Assembly: GCA_013397695.1 (NCBI GenBank)
Contig: VYZI01000085.1
Span: forward strand, 657,600 to 721,599
Direction of reading: 5' to 3'
Source of the DNA: Centropus unirufus
Lineage: Eukaryota > Chordata > Aves > Cuculiformes > Centropidae
Length of the DNA stretch: 64,000 bases
Positions 13,640 through 27,000 of this stretch are shown here, piece by piece (position 1 is the first letter of the stretch; every line of letters begins with the position of its first letter). The notes under the pieces were generated by a model, which was not told where the DNA came from, made no database searches, and was given only the letters and a program-made list of their open reading frames with translations. The position numbers and the translations under genes were made by a program.

Positions 13640-14050
13640 GCCCAGGACGGCGGAGCAGCGCGGCACCAGCGTCCCCGGAGGGAAACTGATCTGCCAGTAT
13701 ACGAAATTATTTCTTTTTCTCCGTGCTTAAGCGGTGCCTGGAGAGCCGAAGGTTTGCCCTTTGGGCTGGAGAGAGTGAAGCCAACCTGCTGAGCTCCCCC
13801 AGCAGTGGCGAGGGCGACGCAGCCCTGAGTTACAGCCACGGCTTTTCTAGATTAGACACAGGATGTCTGGTTTTCCACTTGCGCACCCATATGGTAAATA
13901 ATACAACATATTATTAGAACTATTAGAAAAGGCAAGCGACCACGCTACGTGTGTCGGTGCAGAAGAAGGCCTGACTCTTGTTTCCTGTACGCACGGTGCA
14001 TTTACCGCGGAGCAGAGCGTTGGGTGCCGAGCCCTACCCCTGCCCCTCGA
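13640..14050. promoter_or_regulatory. Isolated CpG-rich patch
   Basis: By hand count about 26 CpG dinucleotides fall in roughly 410 bp, in two clusters (13648-13840 and 13936-14050). They are separated by an AT-rich break near 13890-13930. Neighbouring sequence has far fewer. At this GC content the count is near the unsuppressed expectation, which is the mark of an unmethylated island. In vertebrates such patches often mark promoters or strong enhancers. No TATA box or first exon was recognised, so a promoter of a non-coding transcript or a regulatory element are both possible. It is short for a classical CpG island. Confidence 0.45.
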
Positions 14051-17000
14051 TTGCTTCTCAGGAGTAAGGGCATTATTTTTGATCCCAACTAATATGTAAT
14101 TATCTATTTCAAAATGTTTTATTAGGAATTAGGAGGCTTTTTATATTTTTAACCAAACATATTCATTTCACAGCATGTTAAAAATCATTTTCTCTCTCCT
14201 AACTGTGTTTATCCTTTCTCTGTAATATTTCACAGCTGAAGTCCTTTTCAGAGAGAGCTTGCAAAATATTGTCAAGGTTTTGGTTTTTTTTTAATTTGGG
14301 CTTATATGGACAAAATCTGTCCTCTCCTTTCTTGTCCTTAGCATTCTAACATGTACCTGTGTTCAAATATTAAGAAATAAAACAAATATAAATTATGCAT
14401 TTTCCAAGTTAATTTAAAATGCATTATGCACTGCTTTGTTCTCTGGAATTAGTATTATTAAGGGGACAGATCTGTATGGATTAATTTTGAGTCAGTTTAT
14501 TCACTTCTTTGTAATTCAGTAGCAAGGATTTCTGTCCCCAGGCATCAAATTAAAATTTTTACTGTAAGTAACACATACACAATATGGACCTCTTTGTATC
14601 GTTGCTTTGTTTTTCTATCAGACAGCATATTTACACACTATATTACTTCATAAAACCCTCTCTATAAAAGTAAATGAAACTTTTTTCCTTCCTTTCTTGA
14701 AAATTATTTGTATGTTCCTGTTGCCCCTGCGCCCAGCTGGCACCCAGTTCACACTGCGAGGTGCATCTCCCCTTCCACCAATAATCCCATCATATTTACG
14801 TGTGTCTTCCCCGAGTTCTATCTCAAGCTGAATAATGGTTCAACCGCTCTTGCCTTCCAGATACTTTTCCTGGTATTTGAGCTGCTTCTTTATGATTATT
14901 TTTGGAAAAAAAACCAAGCTATTCAAATAATCATTTTAAAATATTGTTTTATTGTAATAATTCTTTGCACTTACACATTTTAAATCTTTATTTTTCCCTA
15001 AACTGAGCAAGAAAATAGAGTCTGCTTTCTTAATTAGTCTTCTTTAAACAAAATATCCTTTCATATGCACTAATAAAGACTAAGGATCATTTCTCTCTTG
15101 TTTAAATAACTGCTTGCTGTAGTATAAAATTGTAAGAGACATGATGCAGATCAAGATGCTGGCTTGAAGTGGAGAAGAGGAACAAGCAGTGCAATAATAA
15201 GCAGATTTTAATGATTTACTATAAATCAGCATTTTTGCCCTGTCAGTGAGATTGAAGAGGCAGACAGCTCCTCACATGTCTGCCTAGCAAATGTCTTCCT
15301 GATGAATCATGTGCTCTGAATCACTGATCACAACATTCAAACAGCACATCCAAATAATGAGGAAAACATATACACAGCATTCTTACGGCTAGTCTAAAAC
15401 TGCAGGAATATGTGTTTTTTAGTGGTGTGGTAGTTAAACCCCTACATTGAGACTGTGTCTGTTCAGCAGAGGGTAATATCAGGTTAACTCTTGATGCCCT
15501 AGCTTTGCTTCCACTCGTTAAACCAACGGTGAAAATCTAATCTTTATGTACTCTGCAGGGAAAAAAAAAATAAAAGAAGGGGAAACTGGATAACGATGTA
15601 TGGGTTTAAATATTTTCCAACAGAGAAATGTATCAACTACTTATGGAGAGAAACATTATTGCCAGTAATTGGAATGCTACCAGAGCTATTGTCTTCTACA
15701 CAGGGTGGTTTAGATGACCATTGTTAATAATTTCCATTGATCACTAAGGTAATAGTGGTTAGAAAATATTCTGCATTGCGTGCCATGAAACACTCTGATC
15801 GTCCTCCCAGTCCTGCCAGAGGGTTCAGGCAACCAAAGAATTATCATCAGCTTCTGGGATGTGACTGACTCAGGTTCTCCAAAACAAAGCTCACAGGTAT
15901 TTATGAATAATTTAGAGGCACTGAGGACTCTGTGGGTGTCAATGGGGTGAGATGCAGCCCCAACAACTCTGGGAGTTAACACCGGAGTGGGGGCAGCCTC
16001 AGCCTTCACACACAACATTCCCATGAGCAGCAGCGGGGCTTGAAGTCAACGGACAAGAGTTCTGTGAGTAGATGTTGGAGCTGACCCATCCCGCCCTTCC
16101 AGTTCAAGAGGGCTGATACTTGCCTAGAGTAAGAACTATGATTGTTCTTGCTTGAAGGAGCTGCCGTGGTGGGGCTTTCATACAGCCGCAGCGGAGCAAG
16201 GGTAAGTCCACTTGAATGTCCGCCCGCTAACTTGGCTGTTTCGTAGATGAAATGAGGACTTCGGCTTTTGGCAAGCTGTCCTTCAACTTTTTATTAATAC
16301 CGCCATTTATTCAGCAAACAGTTATCAAATAAATAATTTTGCATTAGTGGGAACGGTGGATTTAGAGACTTAAAAAATTAGATTATTCCAAGTCTGATTG
16401 TGGTGATCTTTTGAAAGAAAGCAACTTGTAATTCTACATTGTGTAGACTGTAACTTTTGCATTAATTGCCAGTTTTCTGTGCTGATTTAAATGCACAGGG
16501 CATATTTAGTTTAAAATGTGTTGGTGCCATTGACATGCGTAGTATTTGCAGTTCAAGTTATGCTTATGCAGACTTAGCAAAAGGGTTTTCCTGGTGATCC
16601 TGCTGATGAGCTGGCACTAAAAACCCACTGATGTTTTTCCCTCCATGTTGCTGTATCCTGCTACCCTTCAGATGCAGAATCACAATCTGTATTTTCATAA
16701 GAAGCTGCTGTCCATTGTTTGACAATGCAAAATTCAGAATCCTCATCTTTTCTGGCTTCCACTCAAGGGAAAAAAAATAATAGGAGGCTTTTAAAACAAT
16801 AAAATGCCCATGCGTTTTAAAGATGACCATGTCAGGCTCCAAAATGTTTTTCAAAAGCATGTCCATTTGTTTAATTTGAATAAGAACATCCTTAATTTCA
16901 TGGTCATTTGGTTAAAGCAGTTATTTTTATTAATGTGTTATTGAGCTGGAAGCTGAGGGCACTGGTCAGTATGCTACTGTATAACTCACTCGCTCAGAGA

Positions 17001-18154
17001 ATGAAGTCGTGCAGCACAAAGGGGAAAGCTCGCATGTCCTTTTCAGGCACCACAATGGTATATTTGATCTGTGCTCTTATTTTATTCAAAGTAAGAAGGG
17101 GAAAAAAAAACCAAAAATGCTCAGACTGCTGATTTCTGCAGAAAAAAAAATCTGCAAATGAACTGTTCTATTAGCACAAATGTACAAAAGTCTTTAGAAC
17201 CTCTCTCTTCAAAAGCATAATTAGGTATTTATTTCAGACATACTAACATCTTTGCAGTAGCTAATAAGATGCAGCCCATTTGAATATTAATATAATAAAT
17301 GATTAAATTAAACAGCAAGATTCAGACTCAGAAATAGCCTTTATAGGTCCCAGGGGGTCACTAAAACTGTATTCCATTTCTTCCTACAGTTAACATAGTA
17401 CAAGGGACATGAATGCGTAAAGCAATATTTGTCTTATGAAACATGGAGTTTTATATTGTGCTATTCAGTTTTATTACTCCACAGTTTGAAGCTGAGGCCT
17501 GGGATGAAGTCACCATGCTGGGACCCAACAGCAACTCTTCCTGTTTCAGTGCTTTCTGGCATCCAAGTGACGCATCGTTGCTCCGGCAGAGGCAAGCCCA
17601 GTGGCAGGCTCCATATAAATAGGTTAACAATGTTGGCGTGTGATAAACTAATAACAGTGCACACACAAAAAGTTGTCGTAAAGTAAACGGCTGAGGGATT
17701 TTTCATCTGTACGTTGCTGTGTATTTATTATTAATAATATGTAGCCAATAATGTGCAGAATTAATATCAACAGCACAAGGATGATCGGTTTGGCTTCTTT
17801 TTTTCCTCCCCTGTACACCAGATAAAAGAAAAATAGGCAAAGTAGGCAATTATAATTGGCCATTACTCCAATAAAGGTGTTTTCCTTCTCAAATTAGTCC
17901 ATGAAAACTGCACACTATCCAAATCCCATGAACCTGAGAGGTGTTAATAAACATCTGGTCATGGTTTTTGCTTAATTAGCTATCCCTAGCTTGGACTGAA
18001 GTCTGTTTATGTAAAACAAAACACACGTATGCGTGCTCGCACACACGCTTCTCTTCCTCTCCTCCCCCCCTCGAAATGATAACAAAATAAAACAGAGGTT
18101 TTTGTTCTGTGAGCCACAGCCCAAACCGGCTTCTTGTGGGAGAATTGGATTTTT
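14051..18154. other. Unique AT-rich non-coding sequence
   Basis: No gene recognised. Small inverted repeats include ATGCATTTT (14395-14403) with AAAATGCAT (14416-14424), and AGGCAGACA (15258-15266) with TGTCTGCCT (15277-15285). An exon-like minus-strand segment (16665-16751) has an acceptor-like pyrimidine run and an open frame. Its phase does not fit the other exon-like segments and the frame is short, so it is not called. Confidence 0.55.
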
Positions 18155-18332
18155 NNNNNNNNNNNNNNNNNNNNNNNNNNNNNNNNNNNNNNNNNNNNNN
18201 NNNNNNNNNNNNNNNNNNNNNNNNNNNNNNNNNNNNNNNNNNNNNNNNNNNNNNNNNNNNNNNNNNNNNNNNNNNNNNNNNNNNNNNNNNNNNNNNNNNN
18301 NNNNNNNNNNNNNNNNNNNNNNNNNNNNNNNN
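18155..18332. other. Assembly gap (178 N)
   Basis: An unbroken run of N. Open frames reported across it on either strand are meaningless. The flanks carry no obvious repeat that explains the gap. Confidence 0.99.
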
Positions 18333-19873
18333 GAGAATGCCATTTTATTATTCCTAGCGTCCAAAATCTTACAGCACCATCTCTCTAAGAAGCAGCATTG
18401 GCAGGGAGGTAATGGATAAACATGCAACTGGGCTTGCAAGACTGTACCGTCTAAATTAGATAAAAGAAAAGTAGGAAGAAAACTCCAAGATAAGTGGTAC
18501 AAAGTAAATCAAAACAAATCATCTTACCAAACTTTATTCGCATCTGATACCATTTTTAGAAATTAAGGTCAGTTTTGTGGAACTAATAGGGAGTTACACC
18601 TATATATCTTGGGCACCATGACAATGCTTGAGAGGAAGATTTATACACTATGGTTGCAGATGCAGAAGAAAGATATGAGAGATCAAATGGAAGTGCATGA
18701 TAACAAATGAAAAATGGTCCCCACAGCCCATAAATTAATTGAGAAAAGAAGGTTGTCATTATTTGAACATGCTTTAAAATAAGGTATGGGGTCCAGATGG
18801 CAGAGAATAGATAGGCCAACAAAGTTTGAGTAATTGATGACTTAAAAATAAAACAAGATCTTAGAGAAATGAATCACGTTGGGAGAGTTAGAGGAGGAAT
18901 ATTAGATGAAAAAGCACACAAACTCCTCGAAACTTCAGAGTGAAAATCAAAGTATAGGAAAACAGACACGGTTTTCCATGAAGGATCTAAATAAATGTAA
19001 GAAATAGATATTTCAGGCAGCAATTGTATCCCCATTAAGGACACTTTTCTATTGTCATTTCATTAACCTATTCAGCTTTGTTTTCACAATCTTATTTCTC
19101 TTTTTTTTTTTTTTTTGTCGTCTAAGACTTTTTTAGGAATTAACTGAAAGAAATTAGCAAAGACTGTACTATAAAAAAAAATCCCAATTACCATTCCTGC
19201 TTCCATCACTGCTGGTTGTTCCTCAGGTCACTACTGAGGGTCCTTGGGTAAACAGGAGCTGGTTTTTCTGAGCTCATTGCCTGCTTTTCCAGAACCCGAT
19301 TGCCAGCCTCTTGTGCTTGTTAAACCCAAACCCTTCCTTGCGGTGTTTTCAGGGTCAGACAGAAAGTGTTAACACTCACATGGGTTTAATTCTGTGGGTT
19401 TTGTTTTTTTCCCCCCTTGATTTTCCTCCCCTTTCTCTGTTCTTACTCTTCGGTCCCACACGGAAGGGGTGGGAGCACATCCCTTCAGGATCATGCATTG
19501 CTAGGTAATAAATACATAAACTATGTACGATTTAATTCTTTTTTTGTCTTTGGAATGTCACCCATCCATCCATAGAGGAGGTGAAAACATCTCTGTGGGG
19601 AGAGGGAACACATCTGCAAGGGGTTGTGTATGTCTGTGTTCGCATATGTATCTGCTCTTGGGGGGCGTGCGCGCGCCTATGCGTGTGTGCATTTTCCATA
19701 TTTATCGCTTTTCAGTACATTAGAGCATTTAGTACTTTGGAAGGCACTCATCCAAACAGAGCTCCATGTAAATGCACTGTGTACAAGCCAAGAAAGCACG
19801 GCTCCAGGCTGATAGAAACCTCAGAAGTATGTTAAATCATCGTACTCAACTGTTCCTCATTAGAACACTCCTC
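18333..19873. other. Unique non-coding sequence with T tract and GT-rich patch
   Basis: No gene recognised. It contains a T16 run (19101-19116) and a degenerate purine-pyrimidine alternating patch (about 19624-19690, GTGTATGTCTGTG to GCGTGCGCGCG). No element family was recognised. Confidence 0.6.
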
Positions 19874-19926
19874 ATTTCTTTTTTTTTTTTTTTTTGCCTT
19901 CCACTTTAAAAAAAAAAAAAAGAAAT
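19874..19926. repeat. T17/A14 inverted homopolymer hairpin
   Basis: ATTTC followed by T17 (19879-19895), a 12-base spacer (GCCTTCCACTTT), then A14 (19908-19921) followed by GAAAT. The flanking ATTTC and GAAAT are also complementary, so the inverted repeat extends beyond the homopolymers. It could extrude as a hairpin, or it may be the result of two unrelated slippage tracts. Confidence 0.75.
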
Positions 19927-22900
19927 TTCCTCAAAGCCACTTACTTCGCTGCTGCACTCTAGGAGCACATTATGAATATTCAGACTGAAAATAGAGCACC
20001 ATCTAATAACGTGGAAGAAAAAAGGAGGCTTGAAATGTATTCAGCCTCTTATTTACATTGTTATGAGAGATATTGCATTATCAAACAATGGCTCCATTCC
20101 ACGCTGTATCCGTTACCCCTCGCATTGGGCTCCTTGGGAACTTATTATTGATGACAAAAATGCATCTAATGAGAGACTGCAGAGTCGCTATATGTAGAGG
20201 TGAGCCATATTGCCTATAAGAAGGATAGCCCTAAAGGAAAAAAACACATCAAAGCCCAGGAGTTGATTTGTTCAGAAGTGCAACTGGAATGGGAAGAAAA
20301 GCAAACTTGGGGACCTTCCCATCGTCGCACACCGTGAGGTCATTAAGGTGCATTAATCTCAAAAAAAGATATATACAGAGAAAAACTAAAACCTGACCCT
20401 CAGTGTGGAAAACAAGCAAAAAAAAGGCAGGAAAATATTCTGAGGGCAGAAATATGCAGGTAAAAAAAACATTTCAAGGGAAAGATAGTTGCCAGCGGGA
20501 TTGATTTGAATACTCAAACCGGTGATTTATTTTTTGTGGTTCTCATAAAAGGAAGATTTTATTTATTTTTTTTTTCCCCTTCCTCTCCCCCCTCTCGCTC
20601 CTCCCCCGGCACCAGGAAGGATGGGCTGAGGGATGGCTGCCCTTTCCAGGCACTGCAGCTGAGCACAGGGGGTGGGATGGCCCAATTCAAACACTTTATC
20701 AAGAGTATATGAAAAAAAAAAATAAATGGGCTAATCCACGGTCTTTGCATTTGTAGCAGAAGAAAAGGAAAAGGGACAATTTCATTAAAAGTCTGGCCTT
20801 TGTAAAGAGAATGTTAAATAGTTTCATATCCAAACCCCAAACTGCTTTGAATGCAAGTCCTGCTTTGCCCTTAACTGCAATGAAATTTCACAAATCTGGC
20901 CGTACATAGAGCAAGGAAATGAAAGACAAAATATTTACTCATGGACTCCATAGTCTCCTTTTTCAAAGGGAGGGGGCAGCTATTGATTTTTTTTTAACAA
21001 TATAAATTTAGCATAATTCCCATGATCCATTACATTCCTTAGAACCATTAAGATGCAGTTTACATGATTTATTCAGAATAGGGTCCACTTTTAGCTATAT
21101 TTAAGTCTCCTATTTGTTATTTAACATGTGTTTAATGTTTTCTGTCCCTGCTGTGCACAGCTGCAAGCTGCTATTTTTTGGCAATTTTTGTGACTGTGAA
21201 GTGATTTGTGTCTTTGAATCTCACCTTTCGATTCGTGGCCTGCTGGTTTGATTTTTTTTTTCCTAAACTTTAAGGAATAAGTTACACCGTGTTATGACCT
21301 TTACTTCATGTCATGGAAGTAAACAAGTAGTCTGAAAGGACCATAAAAAAAATCATGGCAGGTATCCTTATGGGCCAGATACAAGGACGCATGTGTAATT
21401 GATTTCACATTTTGTGACACTGTAATTCAAAGCTGTTTAAGAAAAACCCTCTAAAAATCCCGTAATGACATAGGAACTACTAATTGAGTGCTGGCACCCT
21501 CTTCACTCACCACTTACAGCGCATAAATCCTCCGTGGCCAAGAATCTTCCACACTGTACAGCTCCATCAAGACTATTTCAGCTGATCTCAGTTAGAGGAA
21601 ATCTTACTGGAAAAGACATAATTATTGTACAATATACTTTAAATATTGTATTTATTTTTACAGTTGCAGAGCAGCAGAGCCCGAAGTTGAAGTGCAACAG
21701 ATAGATACAAAAGACTGGGGGGAGTTGTGTAGCAAAGGAATGGTCGCAGTGTGAGGATCCTGGTATTTCCTGGGCTTCCCGGACACCAGAGTTTTGAAAA
21801 GCAATAATAATGAAGGATGGCAAAGCATGACAGCTAGAGCAGAGTAATTGTCTTTTCTTTTTTTTTTCTTTTTGGCATTAACTGGGACTTTTCAAAACAT
21901 GGCCATGGGCAATTGCGAAGTGCGCTAAGATGCTATGAATGCCTCCCCAGTCCCAGTATTTCTGTGTCGCTGCTACAAACCCCATGCAAGTGCTGCACTC
22001 GGGCAGTCCCAGGCGCAAAGCTGGACCCCATCCCAACTCCACCCGAGCCCAGACACGATTCCCCTGCACCTTTCCTCATGGAGCAAAAGGGGCAGCTCAT
22101 GGTGTGAGATCAAGCGCCATGAGCCTGGCAACAAGAGGGACCATGGAGGACTGAGCCAACTGATATTGACCCATAGGTCCCAAACTCCTTCAGATGGATG
22201 AGGCTTTCCTACAGACGCATCGATGTTGCTACCTCATCTGCCTATGGCTTTTAATACCATGATGGGCAGCTGCACTATCCTGCCCACCCTCACTCAGCCT
22301 GTGGCAGCCAGCACCGCCTGCCTGGCACCCCTCACCTTTTCCCTTGGCCACCTCTTGGTTTTGAGGAAACGAATCAGGATCTCTCTTGCAAATTAGAACC
22401 TGTGTATAATTCATGGGCAATGAATGGGCAATGGCCATATAATGATCTAAAAATGCAGTTAGCAGTGCATAATGCCTACGCTGGTACATATTCCTTTCTG
22501 CTGTGGAGTAAAATGGGAGCGCTTTGCGGTGTGCTGAGATGTCAGAGTTGCATGCCAGTGACTCACACTCTTTTTTTTTGGAAGGTTGATATTCCACATC
22601 ACCTGTAAATATGCAGAAAGTGAAGCACTGTTGGGAGCACTGGGGCTATGTGTCGGCGCTTTATGGATAATTTCAGTGTCTATCAACGTGCCACTTTAAT
22701 TGATATGAGAGCATTTTGCCTTAACAAGTTTAAGCAAATACAGTAGGTAAAAATGCCTGTGTCAATTTGAATACATTTACCTGTTAAGTGGCAAACTTAG
22801 TAACTTCATTTATCTGATTTTAATGAAAATGGAAAATGCACTGCTGTATGATATAAAATATACCGGTTTGATATACGTCCCCCATCCTTTTATAGGATCT

Positions 22901-23911
22901 ATAAGAGAAAGCCATGTTGAAACAGTTTAATGCAATGCCTTTAACTTATCTAAACCACATTCAACTGACTGCACTGGGAAAATTGAATCTTTTCCTCACA
23001 ATCTTAGTGACATGAAAAATATATAATACAGTAAATGATTAATGCAGTTATAAACTATACCTGAGATAAGATTTAAGTATTCATATTTCTATCATGTTAA
23101 TACAACACGATAAACCCATGAAGCAAACTTGACCATAGCATTTGTTATTCTGTCCGGTGTTCAATTATTCTTTGTCCAAATACAATTTAGGAGCTTGCTG
23201 GAATATATTCTCTGCGTATGAAGCATTATGTGCTACAGGGAGATAATCAAAGCAGTGGTCAGCAACTGTAGACCTCGAGTCGGGATACACAGAGCTGCAA
23301 AGTAGAAGGGAGCCAGGCTTATAACCACATGCAGCCTTTTCTATTTCGGTTGTCCATCACGTCATTTACACATGAAAACATTATTTCTTCTTGCTTCTCT
23401 AACGTTTCACTTGAAGTTTTATATTTTTAGGTAAAGCTCGACATAATCACAGATGTACTCGGCAACTACCAAAGCAATTTCAAACCACGTATCTTTAATA
23501 ACCAACTTCTAATTTGTGCAATAAGGGTCAAATTTTGCCTGTGGTGAAGACTTGCATGTAACTCAGAATGATGCTAAGATAAAAAATGAGCTCACAGTGA
23601 TGGCCACTTTGAGGCTTTGATGGGCATTTTATTACAAGGATCTTATGCCTTAATGTAAATAATAACCAATTGTACAGTGGAAAGGCAGGATGCCTCACAG
23701 GGAAAGCACAAAGCTGGAAGACACAGTGGGAAATCTGTGGATCTGTCTCAGGCAGTGGCTTTACAGGGAGTCACCCAAAGTCTGAACTCGAACTTTTGCA
23801 AAATGAATATAAAACTTCAATTTCAAAGGTGTAATTATAACCTTGAATGACAGATGAGGTAATTTTGTAACTAACTGATCTCAGTTATCAAGTAAAGCAA
23901 TGAATATATTT
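19927..23911. other. Unique AT-rich non-coding sequence
   Basis: No gene or repeat family recognised. The 19960-20110 and 22380-22690 stretches are complex sequence with several homeodomain-type cores and look like enhancer candidates, but conservation cannot be tested here. Overlapping open frames at 21878-22201 and 22229-22597 occur on both strands and look like chance. Confidence 0.55.
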
Positions 23912-23947
23912 TAGATATATAGATATATAGAGAGAGATATATATATA
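23912..23947 (+). repeat. (TA)/(GA) microsatellite-like tract
   Basis: ATAT and AGATATAT units with a central AGAGAG. It ends a few bases before the CR1 tail fragment at 23953. Confidence 0.75.
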
Positions 23948-23952
23948 AAACC

Positions 23953-24027
23953 CAGCTTTGAGCAAGAGGTTGGAGTAGATAACATCCAGAGTTCCTGTCC
24001 AACTGGAATCATTCTATGGTTCAATGA
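23953..24027 (+). mobile_element. CR1 LINE, 3' tail fragment
   Basis: The sequence follows the CR1 3' end in sense: GAGCAAGAGGTTGGAGTAGA, a diverged linking segment, then CATTCTATGGTTCAATGA, the terminal ATTCTATGATT-type motif of the family. Only about 75 bp remain, as is usual for 5'-truncated CR1 copies. It is the only plus-strand CR1 piece in the window. The A/T microsatellite just upstream is unrelated to the element. Confidence 0.8.
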
Positions 24028-27000
24028 CTTCAGCTCTTGGCAGCACTGGTTTTAAAAAAACCCACCACTCTGAACCTTTGTGCCACGACTCCAGCCTCTC
24101 ACTCACCAGCCAAGGCCATGGACATCCCAGATGCAGATCGGTCTGTGGTGACCCCCTTTAACCAAGTACACGTAGGCTGGCGTCTCCTCAGCTGAAAATT
24201 CCTTGGAGCTCCCTGAAAGGTTGACGGTTTCTGAGCTGGAATCAGCTAGAGGTTCCTTTAAGAGTAGCTCAGAAAAATAATTCTGAAGATGAACAGGATT
24301 TAATAATGAAAAAAAAACTGCCAACCTTTCTTGTTTTTGTTTTGTTTTTTTTTTTGTCAGAGCTTTCATTGGAAAATTAAATTGCCAGGAGTTTTTCTGT
24401 TTTATTTGCCCCCCAACTCAGCTGTCAGCTGAAGAGCTTTTGATAAAAACATATTTTTGAAATGAGTAGAGAAGCCAGCTGGACCGACCAGCCAAGGCCC
24501 TTTGCTAAGCTCATCTGTCACTGACTGAGGTTCGGATGGGCAAGCGTTCAGGATGATCTGAGCTTCACCTGGCTTTCAGAACGGTAGGTAAGCTTAATCG
24601 CCGTATTTTGAATAATACTGCTAAACTACATCACAGTGCAAATATGCCCTGTAATCAAAAGGGAAAAAAAGCAAGGAGCTGACAGAATTGGAATAGAATA
24701 CAATACACCTCTTGGGGTGGAGTTATATTATTCTCCCCAAAGCAGCCACAAGCTCTTCTTTAATTAAATAGGCCTTAAGAACAGAAACAGCATCAAAACC
24801 AAGCAGCAGAAATGGAATACATCCTACTACTTGATTCAAATTTGGGTACATTGTAATAATTCTTTATTTCCATGACACTAATTTTATGGGCTCGCTCTAT
24901 TTGATCAGAACTTCTGCATATAATAGGTACCAGTATTTCAAACAAGAACTCATACATGATTGTGTATATACCAGAATACTGACTGTCGTAGTGACAATGC
25001 CAGTAAAAGGACAATTTGACTTAGGTATAAAACAGCTGGCACAATTGGGCAGCCCTGGGCAGCCAGACACCATCATTGCTCTGATAAAACGCGGTGCCAT
25101 ATGCAGCTGTTTAATTAGCTATTGATACCAGCATTGCCTCTATAGGCACTGCTAGTAACTCTGTTTGCATTTTTGTGCACATACTTTCATGTATAAATGT
25201 AAATCTGACCTGCAATAAATATTTAATTTCTCTCAAGCATGATTTACTTTCCTGCCTGTTGAAAAACTTCTAGAAACATGAATGGTTTCCTTTCATGAGC
25301 AAGATACACCAAGTGCCTTCCTTTTTGTAACACATTTACATTTCTTGAGTTTCCTAGCTTGGCTTGTGCTACTCTTAGGGATGCAAAACCTTGAATAGAG
25401 ACTTAATGTCCTCGCAGCAATCTTACAACAATTCCAAAACATGCCTCTGGTAATCTTATTATCACACAAGCTTGCGATGTCAAAATGATCTCCGTGCAAG
25501 TCTGCAGTGACCCTCTGGAAGGCAATACCGTTATTATGTGAGATTATGCAGGTAAAATGAATTCAGTGAACACACACACCGTGGCTGAATTTCAGTGTAG
25601 TGCCCTGATGAAATGATAAAATCAAGTTCACCTTTATGCTACGTTATGTTTATGTTAAATGCAAAGATAAGATGGGAGGAGCTGTGCTCAAACGATGCGT
25701 AGCGAGAGCAGTATAGAACACAAAGGGGTTCAAGTAGGTGCAGGATGAGAGTCCAGTCGGTTTGCAGAAAAGATCTCACCAGATTTGTTCTGGTGTGGTC
25801 AGCCTAGCAAGGATGCCATGGCAATCCTGACATTCCAAAAGCTGCCCAGCAGGACCCATCCCACGACGGAGCCCAGCCTCTCTGCTCCACTCTCAACTCC
25901 CCATCCGTGGTGACCCTTAAATCTGTGAAGTGTCCTTATCCTAAGCCATTTCAAGCCTCCCACCAACACATTAATGATTACTGTTTATCCTGCCTTCCAA
26001 CACTCAACAGGGCAATGCAAAATCAGCACTGAATTCATTAATTTATTAATTAAAAGAGGAATACATTAACATCCTCCAGAAATGGTCACACAGAAGCACG
26101 CGCTCTTTGGCCCTCACCTCCTCCTGCAGAGGCAGAACAGACCCAAAGGTTGGGGCCTCATTTGAAGACTTTGGTCAAGGATGCAGTGTTCTTTACTCAG
26201 GGAAACAGAGATGCTTTCCTACTGCTGATTTAGACCTCTATCCAGCTTATCACAGTTATCACTGCACCGCCAACACACAATAAATTAAGAGGCACATCCA
26301 GGCATTGCTGAGGCAAAAGGAGATTTTTCTGGGCTGGCTTGCAGGATGAAGGGGTGAGGTGAGCCCCAGACTGATGGCTTCGGTAGTGACGGACCCTGGA
26401 GAGCCACCTTGGCTTCTGAGGTCCCTTTGTCTGCTGTGTAAGAAACGCAAATGCATGGGATGACATTCTGGCCAGTATCAGGTGGAATAAGTCTCACCTA
26501 GCATTAAATATCTGCAGATATCTAGCCTGCACCGGTCACTAAGATACATCCTTTTTAATCATCAATGGAGACTATAAATGCAATTCATTTAACCAACACT
26601 ACGACTTTTTTAGCACAAACTGCCCTCTTGAACTCTGTGGACTTTAAAGGGTAAATAGTTCAGACTTAATTGTCTAACTTTTAGATATCAAAATCAAGGA
26701 TGATGAATATTATCTACCTAATATTCCATGGATGTTGAAATGAAATGAACAAATAATAAGAGAGGCTAGCCAAACTCTCTCCCCTTTTGATAATTAGGAA
26801 TGGGAAAATGTTTACTTACCAACTATGCTTTTCAGAAATAACTGAAATAAATCTGTGAAGCTGTCAACCATTGCAGATGCTTTGTGTCTACATCTGTAGG
26901 GATTTCATAAGGCTTATTAAAAACCTTCACACATCTAGCTCGGGAAAGCCCTTCTGGATGAAAAGGTGCTTTCCAGACATAGCCTGTTCAAAGCCTTTCT

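Noticed and set aside
13478..13839. Lysine/glutamate-rich minus-strand frames
   Set aside because: They are the translation of the C/T tract at 13548-13608 and its flanks.
16665..16751. Exon-like minus-strand segment with acceptor and GTAGCA donor
   Set aside because: The segment is open in more than one frame, is only 28 codons, and its phase does not fit the neighbouring candidate at 24163-24282.
18033..18502. Open frames spanning the N run on both strands
   Set aside because: They exist only because N was translated as an unknown residue.
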